NCBI GenBank assembly: GCA_034110465.1
Contig: JAWUZD010000012.1
Span: 62,001-126,000, forward strand
DNA from: Aurantibacter sp034110465
GTDB taxonomy: Bacteria; Bacteroidota; Bacteroidia; Flavobacteriales; Flavobacteriaceae
Length of the DNA: 64,000 nt
Reading direction: 5' to 3'
Every line of letters starts with the position of its first letter. The stretch's first letter is position 1. The position numbers were made by a program, and so were the translations under genes. The notes beneath the pieces were generated by a model. The model saw nothing but the letters and a program-made list of their open reading frames with translations. It ran no database searches and had not been told where the DNA came from. This document shows, one piece after another, positions 42,233 to 49,633 of this stretch.

Positions 42233-44245
42233 TTATTTTTTGATAAATTTCTTTTGATATAAACGCTGTTCTTTTTGAAACGACAAAATATATGTCCCTA
42301 ATTGTAAAGCTCTTATGTCGACCTTGTTTTCAACTGTTTTAAAATTAAAAATGCGTTGACCATTTATATTATGAATTAGCAGTTTTCCTTCTTGTAAATC
42401 TATGTTTTTAAAATAAATGTAATCTTTGGAAGGGTTTGGATAAATCAATATATCTTCAGATAAAAAATCATTTATACTTAAGGTTTGTCCTTCAGTTACA
42501 TTGATTGTTGCATTGATTGTTGGGTTGTTAATAACATCTACTATACCAGAAGGCCAATTTATAGTTATCTGAGTTATTGATGTATCTGAACCTAAACCAA
42601 AATGAGCTGTTAAAGAACTCATATGTCTAAATCCGTCTCCGGATCTAACATCTCTTATTTGAGTTCCAAGTGCACTTACAATTTCAATTCTTGTTCCAAT
42701 ACCATTTAAATTACTTCCTGTTGGATTACTAATATCTCCAATTGTATTTATTTTAATCCAATTGTTAGAATTCCCTTCATTTCTATACCAATTACCATTT
42801 GAATTAAAAACATCTAAAAAACCATCGTTATTTAAATCTCCAACAGCTCCAACAGAAAACCCTACTGTTGTTTCTGTAAAAGTTAAATCCTGATTATTAA
42901 TTAGCATTTTATTTCCTGCTGAAAAAACATCTAAATAGCCATCATTATTAAAGTCATGAGTTATATGTTCTATTCCTGTATCTAAAAATGTATCTATTCC
43001 TGTACCAGCAGTAATATCAGTAAAAGTCCCATCTTGATTATTATGCATCAATTTATGAGAACCATCTATAAAAGAACTTGCTCCAACAAAAACATCCATC
43101 CAACCATCATTATCATAATCTCCCCATGCTGATGACCAAGTTTGAATTGGATCATATAAGCCAGAGGCTACACTTACATCTGTATAGTTTCCATTTCCGT
43201 CATTCTGAAATAATTCATTAAATCTTGCAGATGCTGCTGCTCCACCACCATTACATTTAGATATAAACAAATCTATATCACCATCGTTATCATAATCTGT
43301 CCATAGAGAAGCATAATTTCCACCACTTGGAGCATCTCCTAAACCGCCTTGATTATGTGTTAAATTTCCAGAACCATCATTTAAATAAAATTGGTTAGGA
43401 CCAACATCATGACAAACAAAAGCATCTAAATCTCCGTCGTTATTAATATCTACAAAATTTGTTCTTTGTGAAAAAACATATTCTGGGCCAGAAACTTCTA
43501 AATAACCTGTTCCGTCTCCATTTGCTTTCATGAAAGTGACTCCACTACCAGATCCATACATTAAATCATTATATCCATCATCATTAATATCTCCTGCCGC
43601 TATACTCCAGCTTGGTAAATAATCTGCATTATCTGTTGTATAATTTTCAATTGTAAAAACGCCTGAAGGTTGTTGATAGTTAATATTTATATTCGTTGCA
43701 CTTACAGCTACAATATCATCTAAATAATCACCATTCATATCTACAACACAATTTCTATAACTTCCTGTAGATGTTATTGGTGTTGTAATAAATGAAACCA
43801 ATGGCGGTACATAGACAGCTTCAGTTAATTGAAAATCAAACCCGTTAGATTCCCATCTATTATCAAAAGCTACATAATAAGTTACCCCACTTAAAGCGTT
43901 AAAGGTTGCTGTAGATAAAAATCCTGCTCCAGAATCATCATCTCCAGAATGACAAACTAATGAGCCACAAGAACCTTTATACACATGAAATCTTGTGTCT
44001 TGACTTGTATTTATAGGTAAATCTGTAGTAATTGTAACTGTATAATTATTTGTTGGTGTATAAGTATACCATTCTGCAGCGGTTGCATTTCCTGTTCCTG
44101 AACAAACTAGCATTACGCCATCTGTACCATCTATAGTTGCAACTGTGGTAATTCCTGACGAGACTGCAACTGCTGTGTTACATGTGTTTTGTGCTTCTAC
44201 TATTAAACCAAATAGTAAAATAATTATTAATGTAATTTTTTTCAT
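42233..44245 (-). CDS. T9SS-secreted FG-GAP/VCBS repeat protein with ASPIC/UnbV domain
   Basis: The 670-residue protein has a signal peptide (about 1-18). A carbohydrate/anchor-type beta domain follows (about 20-145), then FG-GAP/VCBS propeller repeats (about 155-495), each with Asp-rich Ca2+-type loops such as DINNDGDLDAF, DYDNDGDIDLF and DYDNDGWMDVFVG. Next is an ASPIC/UnbV domain (about 510-580, GSNLNGIGTRIEIV, GFRHMSSLTAHFGLG). The last 75 residues are a type A T9SS sorting domain (ILIYPNPSKDYIYF, RALQLGTYILSF, ending KKFIKK). It is downstream of a diheme cytochrome-like gene by 20 bp, probably in one operon. Confidence 0.9.
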   Translation of the reverse strand: MKKITLIIILLFGLIVEAQNTCNTAVAVSSGITTVATIDGTDGVMLVCSGTGNATAAEWYTYTPTNNYTVTITTDLPINTSQDTRFHVYKGSCGSLVCHSGDDDSGAGFLSTATFNALSGVTYYVAFDNRWESNGFDFQLTEAVYVPPLVSFITTPITSTGSYRNCVVDMNGDYLDDIVAVSATNININYQQPSGVFTIENYTTDNADYLPSWSIAAGDINDDGYNDLMYGSGSGVTFMKANGDGTGYLEVSGPEYVFSQRTNFVDINNDGDLDAFVCHDVGPNQFYLNDGSGNLTHNQGGLGDAPSGGNYASLWTDYDNDGDIDLFISKCNGGGAAASARFNELFQNDGNGNYTDVSVASGLYDPIQTWSSAWGDYDNDGWMDVFVGASSFIDGSHKLMHNNQDGTFTDITAGTGIDTFLDTGIEHITHDFNNDGYLDVFSAGNKMLINNQDLTFTETTVGFSVGAVGDLNNDGFLDVFNSNGNWYRNEGNSNNWIKINTIGDISNPTGSNLNGIGTRIEIVSALGTQIRDVRSGDGFRHMSSLTAHFGLGSDTSITQITINWPSGIVDVINNPTINATINVTEGQTLSINDFLSEDILIYPNPSKDYIYFKNIDLQEGKLLIHNINGQRIFNFKTVENKVDIRALQLGTYILSFQKEQRLYQKKFIKK

Positions 44246-44265
44246 AGTTTAATAAGTGTTAATTA

Positions 44266-45357
44266 TTAATTACAAACTTGAGTTAATTCATCAATCCAAT
44301 CATTGATTAAAGTAACAGCTTTATCATCTACTAAATTTCTACCTATTAAAGGCATTCTTGTACTTTCATTTATGGAATTCATTCTAAAAGACATTACAGA
44401 TCTTTCTGGTCTTCCAGGAGAAACCACATGTGTTAATGTACTATTAATATCTTCATCTGGAATTACACAAATTCCAATGTTATCTTCTGAAGTTTCTGTA
44501 TCTTTAAATGATAACCTAATAGGTCTATAAGAACAATGTGTATTGTCCGAATGGCAATGTGCACAGTTTATATCTAAATAAGATCTTGCTCTTAATTCTA
44601 ATGGTTGACTTAGGTCTTTCCAATCTATAACAGAATTAACTGAGCTTAGGTCCGTATTATTTAAATAACCTTCTTGAATTAATTTTTGTAATTGATTTAC
44701 TGTTCCAGAAGAATAACTATATGTAGAATTTAAATTTTGTGGCTTTACACCAATTGGTGTTGATATGTTACTTTTTTTATGGCAAGTTAAACACTCAGAT
44801 TCTGAAGGAATTCTGTAATTATTTGATTTAGCAACTCCTTCTTCTAACCACTCTATGTTTATATTACTACCTGAGTTATCTAAGAATGCTTCAGTTTGAC
44901 TGCTATTCCAAACATACTCTGAAAAAATCCAGCCAGTTGTTTTTTTAATAAGTAGTCTTGTTTCTATTATTTGTGTAGAATTTGTTGGCAAAACATTATC
45001 GTAATAAAATGTTTTAACAATAATAGTACCTACAGGGAAATCTAAAACTTCAAAATCCGAAATATAATTTGCCGAAACATTATCTGGCATCCATATAAAA
45101 TGCTTCTTTTTGGCATAATCTGTAAATAAAGAAGAAATAGGTTGATATGGTATTACTCCTAAAACAGGAGATTGATTTTTTAAACCTCCATCAAACATAT
45201 TATAATCTGAAAGCTTAGTATAGGGAAAAGCTTCTAAGTCATAATTCACAGGAGACTCAGCTGGCACATAAAGTTCTTCATTATCATTTTCAGAACATGA
45301 AAACAAAAACAAAAAAATAAAAAGAGTACTTAGAAATTTGGTTGGTTTTATTTGCAT
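44266..45357 (-). CDS. SO_2930-family diheme c-type cytochrome-like lipoprotein
   Basis: The 363-residue protein has a lipoprotein signal peptide (lipobox LFSC, Cys21) followed by acidic residues (SENDNEE) that resemble a surface-export signal. Two CXXCH heme-binding motifs are visible, CLTCHKK at about residue 190 and CAHCHSD at about residue 265. The rest matches the pattern of the TIGR03806/SO_2930 family of diheme proteins (IPYQPISSLFTDYAKKKHFIWMP, GRPERSVMSFRM). It could carry electrons or act as a peroxidase-like or unknown redox protein. It lies immediately upstream of the FG-GAP/ASPIC gene; the two are likely co-expressed. It is separated from sdhB by a terminator. Confidence 0.85.
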   Translation of the reverse strand: MQIKPTKFLSTLFIFLFLFSCSENDNEELYVPAESPVNYDLEAFPYTKLSDYNMFDGGLKNQSPVLGVIPYQPISSLFTDYAKKKHFIWMPDNVSANYISDFEVLDFPVGTIIVKTFYYDNVLPTNSTQIIETRLLIKKTTGWIFSEYVWNSSQTEAFLDNSGSNINIEWLEEGVAKSNNYRIPSESECLTCHKKSNISTPIGVKPQNLNSTYSYSSGTVNQLQKLIQEGYLNNTDLSSVNSVIDWKDLSQPLELRARSYLDINCAHCHSDNTHCSYRPIRLSFKDTETSEDNIGICVIPDEDINSTLTHVVSPGRPERSVMSFRMNSINESTRMPLIGRNLVDDKAVTLINDWIDELTQVCN

Positions 45358-45399
45358 AATTTAATCTTTAAACTTCTAACAATATACATTTTTTATAAT

Positions 45400-45432
45400 A
45401 AAAAAGCCAAGCATAATATGCTTGGCTTTTTT
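45400..45432 (-). terminator. Terminator after the sdhCAB operon
   Basis: A 15-bp perfect stem, 45400-45414 and 45418-45432, core GCCAAGCAT/ATGCTTGGC with a 3-nt loop and U-tract, 20 bp after the sdhB stop codon on the minus strand. Confidence 0.9.
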
Positions 45433-45452
45433 TATTTTAAATAAAATGTTTT

Positions 45453-46199
45453 TTATCCTTTTAAAGATGCTGATAAATATTCGCGATTCATACGAGCAAT
45501 ATTCTCTAAAGAAATTCCTTTAGGGCATTCAACTTCACAAGCTCCTGTATTAGTACAATTTCCAAATCCTTCATCATCCATTTGCTTCACCATATTTAAA
45601 ACACGGTCTGTAGCTTCTACTTTTCCTTGAGGCAACAAGGCAAACTGAGAGACTTTAGCACCGACAAATAACATTGCCGAAGAGTTTTTACAACTTGCAA
45701 CACAAGCACCACAACCAATACATGTTGCTGCACTAAATGCATCATCTGCATCTTTTTTATTTATTGGAATTGCATTTGCATCAATTGTGTTTCCAGAGGT
45801 ATTTACCGAAATAAATCCACCTGAATGCTGAATACGATCAAAAGCGGTTCTGTCTACAACTAAATCTTTTATTACAGGAAACGCTTTTGCTCTAAATGGC
45901 TCTATAAAAATAGTATCGCCATCTTTAAACATACGCATATGTAACTGACACGTTGTAACACCTCTATCTGGTCCGTGCGCTTCTCCGTTTATATATAAAG
46001 AACAAGATCCACAGATTCCTTCACGACAATCGTGATCGAAAGCAACCGGCTCATCTCCTTTTTCAATTAACTCGTTATTTAAGACGTCTAACATTTCAAG
46101 AAAAGACATATCTGGAGAAATATCGTTGATTTTATAATCAACCATTTTCCCTTTATCGTTAGCGTCTGTTTGACGCCATATTTTTAACGTTAAATTCAT
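45453..46199 (-). CDS. sdhB: Succinate dehydrogenase/fumarate reductase iron-sulfur subunit
   Basis: SdhB carries electrons from the flavin to the membrane quinone site of complex II. All three cluster motifs are present in 248 residues: [2Fe-2S] CREGICGSCSLYINGEAHG with CQLH (about 59-86), [4Fe-4S] CIGCGACVASC (about 160-170), and [3Fe-4S] CTNTGACEVECPKG (about 217-230). The gene is last in the sdhC-sdhA-sdhB order, 8 bp after sdhA, and is followed by a terminator. Confidence 0.97.
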   Translation of the reverse strand: MNLTLKIWRQTDANDKGKMVDYKINDISPDMSFLEMLDVLNNELIEKGDEPVAFDHDCREGICGSCSLYINGEAHGPDRGVTTCQLHMRMFKDGDTIFIEPFRAKAFPVIKDLVVDRTAFDRIQHSGGFISVNTSGNTIDANAIPINKKDADDAFSAATCIGCGACVASCKNSSAMLFVGAKVSQFALLPQGKVEATDRVLNMVKQMDDEGFGNCTNTGACEVECPKGISLENIARMNREYLSASLKG

Positions 46200-46207
46200 A
46201 GCTTTTC

Positions 46208-48220
46208 TTATTTATAACTTCTTTGTTTTAATTCAATGTCGTTGAACTCTAATTGTTCCTTGTGTAAAATAGCATCACTTGGTTCTCCTTTGTATTCCCA
46301 AGCAGATACATATGCAAAATTAGCATCGTCTCTTTTAGCTTCACCTTTTTGTTCACCATCTAATTCGACAGCATCTTCTCTAAAGTGTCCTCCACAAGAT
46401 TCTTCTCTATCTAAAGCATCTTTAGCAAAAAGCTCTCCTAATTCTAAGAAATCTGCAACACGTCCAGCTTTAGCTAATTCTTCATTAAACTCGTTAGCTG
46501 TTCCAGGAACTCTAACATCGTTCCAGAATTCTGTTCGTAAAGCTTTAATTTCTGCAATTGCTTCGTTTAAACCTTGTACATTACGAGACATTCCAACTTT
46601 ATTCCACATAATCTTACCTAAGCGTTTGTGGAAATAATCTACAGAATGAGTTCCGTTATTATTAATTAAATGATCTATATTTTTTCTAACTTCAGCTTCA
46701 GCTTCGTCAAATTCTTTAGTGTCTGTTGGAATTGAACCAGTTCTAATATCATCAGATAAATAATCACCTATAGTATAAGGTAATACAAAGTATCCATCTG
46801 CTAAACCTTGCATTAATGCCGAAGCACCAAGTCTGTTTGCACCGTGATCAGAAAAATTAGCTTCTCCAATACAATATAATCCAGGAACTGTTGTCATTAA
46901 GTTGTAGTCTACCCAAACTCCACCCATAGTGTAGTGTACTGCTGGATAAATCATCATTGGTGTATTATACGGATCCTCGTCTACAATCTTATAATACATC
47001 TGGAATAAATTCCCGTATTTATTTTTTATAACCTCTTGACCTAACTTTTTAACTAAAGCAGCATCGTTCGAATCTAAACCTTTAACAATAGTTTGTTCTG
47101 TTCCGTAACGTGTAATTGCAGATGCAAAATCTAAATAAACAGCTTCTCCTGTTGCATTAACACCAAAACCAGCATCGCAACGTTCTTTTGCTGCACGAGA
47201 CGCTACATCTCTTGGTACTAAATTACCAAATGCAGGATAACGACGTTCTAAATAGTAATCTCTATCTTCTTCTGCTAATTCTCTTGGTTTTAAAGTTTTG
47301 TTACGAATTGCCTCAACATCTTTTATATGTTTTGGAACCCAAATACGTCCATCGTTACGCAACGACTCAGACATTAACGTTAATTTAGATTGATGATCTC
47401 CAGAAACAGGAATACATGTTGGGTGAATTTGCGTGTAACATGGATTTGCAAAATATGCGCCACGTTTATGTGCTTTCCAACCTGCGGTAACATTAGACCC
47501 CATTGCGTTTGTAGATAAAAAGAATACGTTACCATAGCCTCCAGTACCTAAAACAACTGCATGAGCCGAATGTCTTTCTATATCTCCATTAATTAAATTT
47601 CGCGTAATAATTCCACGAGCTTTACCATCAACCTTAACAACGTCTAACATTTCGTGACGGTTGTACATCTTAATTTTACCACGACCAATCTGACGATTCA
47701 TTGCAGAATAAGCTCCTAATAATAATTGCTGTCCTGTTTGTCCAGCTGCATAAAAAGTTCGAGATACTAATACACCACCAAACGAACGGTTATCTAATAA
47801 TCCACCATATTCACGTGCAAAAGGAACTCCTTGAGCAACGCATTGGTCAATAATATTGGTAGAAACCTCAGCTAAACGATATACGTTAGCCTCACGAGAA
47901 CGGTAATCTCCACCTTTTACAGTGTCGTAAAACAATCTGTAGGTAGAATCTCCATCTCCTTGGTAATTTTTTGCTGCGTTAATTCCTCCTTGTGCTGCAA
48001 TAGAATGCGCACGTCTTGGAGAATCTTGGAAGCAAAATGCTTTTACGTTATACCCTAACTCTGCAAGCGTTGCCGCTGCAGATCCACCAGCTAAACCAGT
48101 ACCAACAACAATAACATCTATATTACGCTTGTTTGCCGGGTTAACAAGATCAATTTTATTTTTATAATTAGTCCATTTGTCTGCAATTGGACCTTTTGGT
48201 ATTTTAGAATCTAAAGCCAT
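46208..48220 (-). CDS. sdhA: Succinate dehydrogenase flavoprotein subunit
   Basis: SdhA oxidises succinate to fumarate with covalently bound FAD. The 670-residue protein shows the dinucleotide motif VVGTGLAGGSAAATLAELG (about 37-55) and the FAD-linked His region SIAAQGGINAAKNY (His73 just before). The substrate site is HPTCIPVSGDHQSKL with RDVASRAAKERCDAG near 335-360, and HYTMGGVWVDYNL near 430 follows. It is longer than E. coli SdhA (588), as usual for the b558-type complex II of Bacteroidota. It lies between sdhC (13 bp) and sdhB (8 bp). Confidence 0.97.
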   Translation of the reverse strand: MALDSKIPKGPIADKWTNYKNKIDLVNPANKRNIDVIVVGTGLAGGSAAATLAELGYNVKAFCFQDSPRRAHSIAAQGGINAAKNYQGDGDSTYRLFYDTVKGGDYRSREANVYRLAEVSTNIIDQCVAQGVPFAREYGGLLDNRSFGGVLVSRTFYAAGQTGQQLLLGAYSAMNRQIGRGKIKMYNRHEMLDVVKVDGKARGIITRNLINGDIERHSAHAVVLGTGGYGNVFFLSTNAMGSNVTAGWKAHKRGAYFANPCYTQIHPTCIPVSGDHQSKLTLMSESLRNDGRIWVPKHIKDVEAIRNKTLKPRELAEEDRDYYLERRYPAFGNLVPRDVASRAAKERCDAGFGVNATGEAVYLDFASAITRYGTEQTIVKGLDSNDAALVKKLGQEVIKNKYGNLFQMYYKIVDEDPYNTPMMIYPAVHYTMGGVWVDYNLMTTVPGLYCIGEANFSDHGANRLGASALMQGLADGYFVLPYTIGDYLSDDIRTGSIPTDTKEFDEAEAEVRKNIDHLINNNGTHSVDYFHKRLGKIMWNKVGMSRNVQGLNEAIAEIKALRTEFWNDVRVPGTANEFNEELAKAGRVADFLELGELFAKDALDREESCGGHFREDAVELDGEQKGEAKRDDANFAYVSAWEYKGEPSDAILHKEQLEFNDIELKQRSYK

Positions 48221-48233
48221 AGTAAACTATATT

Positions 48234-48920
48234 TTAGTGGTTTAAAAAGTGAAAAATTGCAATAAAAATAAATCCAACTGGAATACCAATTGCATAAACC
48301 TTGCTGAACGTTTTTAAACCTTTTGTATATTTATTGTTTGCTCCAACAGATTGAAATGCTGACTCAAAACCGTGTAATAAGTGAAGTGCTAAAAAGACAA
48401 AAGAAATTACATAAAGTGCAACTCTCCAACCATCTACAAACTTATGCTGTAAATGCTCTAAATATCTATAACCACTATCAAGACTATTTGGATCTATTAG
48501 ACCAGACATATCTCCTTCAATAAATTTTATATTTATTTCTGGAAACCAAAAATCATAAAAGTGAAGTGCCATAAAACCTAAAATGGCAAGTCCACTCCAA
48601 ATCATATTACGACTCATCCAAGAAGAATTAGCTCCTCCATTATTTTTTGCATAGCTAATTTGACGTGCTTTATTGTTTTTAATTTCTAAAACAAATCCCA
48701 TTACAAAATGGAAGATAACACCAAGTATTAATACAGGCTGCATTACATATTGAATAACCCAAAACGTTCCCATAAAGTGAGAAACTTCGTTAAAAGTATC
48801 TGGACTTAATACAGAAATAATGTTTATTGAGAAATGTTGAAGTAAGAAAACCATTAGAAAGAGTGCTGAAAGTGCCATAGCAAACTTTCTTCCAATTGAA
48901 GAATTTAAAATTCCGCTCAT
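48234..48920 (-). CDS. sdhC: Succinate dehydrogenase cytochrome b subunit (b558 family)
   Basis: This single membrane anchor binds heme and the quinone. The 228-residue protein has five hydrophobic segments (about 12-33, 55-80, 105-125, 165-187 and 205-227) with several His residues positioned for heme ligation (QHFSIN, FHFVMG, LHFYDFW, LHLLHG, FHFLNH). It belongs to the diheme b558 type found in Bacteroidota, Bacillus and Wolinella, where one larger subunit replaces SdhC plus SdhD. The gene order C-A-B matches that type. A strong promoter lies 27 bp upstream. Confidence 0.94.
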   Translation of the reverse strand: MSGILNSSIGRKFAMALSALFLMVFLLQHFSINIISVLSPDTFNEVSHFMGTFWVIQYVMQPVLILGVIFHFVMGFVLEIKNNKARQISYAKNNGGANSSWMSRNMIWSGLAILGFMALHFYDFWFPEINIKFIEGDMSGLIDPNSLDSGYRYLEHLQHKFVDGWRVALYVISFVFLALHLLHGFESAFQSVGANNKYTKGLKTFSKVYAIGIPVGFIFIAIFHFLNH

Positions 48921-48946
48921 TATTTTATAGTTAATTGTTTGTTACA

Positions 48947-48978
48947 CAAATATAAGACGCAAAGCCTACTATAACAAA
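48947..48978 (-). promoter_or_regulatory. Bacteroidota-type promoter for sdhCAB
   Basis: On the minus strand, TTTG (48978-48975) is followed after 20 nt by TATATTTG (48954-48947). This fits the -33/-7 pattern of the primary Bacteroidota sigma factor. Transcription would start around 48940, about 20 nt before the sdhC ATG. Confidence 0.8.
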
Positions 48979-49042
48979 TATTAACAATTAATTATAAGCT
49001 TATTTAGAATGGGTAAAGCCAGAGGCTGATTTTGTTTAACTT

Positions 49043-49606
49043 TTAACACATAAAATCAGCGAAAGCAACAATATTTAATCTCTCTTTTTTAAGCCAGTGA
49101 TTTTTATTGACTTCATACCTTCTATCTAAACAATTATCTCTTTTGTTAAAAAACTCTTTTACAGGTGTCATAAATTTTTCCAATATTTTTACAGAACCTA
49201 AATTAATAGTATTAACATCTGCTGTAACTTTATCGACTTTTAGCACTTTAAAATAATAATCTAGAAGTCCTTTAGTAGTTTCTGTCCCGTAACCTTTTTC
49301 CCAATAATTTGCTCTAAAACGATATCCTAACTCATTTTCATTCTTTTCATTAAACAAAAACATACAAAGTCCAATAAGTTCTGGTTTCTCTTTTTCAAAA
49401 ACGCCAAAAAGACACTTTTTAGTATGTAAGTTGCTTAATTCTATATTCAGGTTTTTATTAAATCGTTCGGATATTTGACTTTCAGTAAAAGCCACTTGTG
49501 GTATTAACGCTAAAACTTATGTATCCGCAAGCATTTCAGCAAAGTGATTTTTATCTACTTGCTCTAATATTTTTATAATTAACCGTTCTGTTTTGAATAG
49601 TACCAT
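49043..49606 (-). pseudogene. GNAT (RimJ/RimL-type) acetyltransferase, interrupted by an in-frame stop
   Basis: The natural start is the ATG at 49606 (MVLFKTERLIIKILEQVD), a typical RimJ/RimL N terminus. After 29 codons the frame meets TAA at 49517-49519, but the same frame continues without a shift as VLALIPQVAFTESQISERF and stays open to 49043. The C-terminal part keeps the acetyl-CoA loop (YWEKGYGTETTKGLL) and the usual C-terminal strands (ADVNTINLGSVKILEKF). One base substitution in a Lys, Glu or Gln codon would explain the stop. It may be a recent pseudogene, a sequencing error, or less likely readthrough. A GTG restart at 49495 would make only the C-terminal 150 residues. Confidence 0.85.
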
Positions 49607-49633
49607 TTTTAATTTATTTAAGATTTAAAAAAA

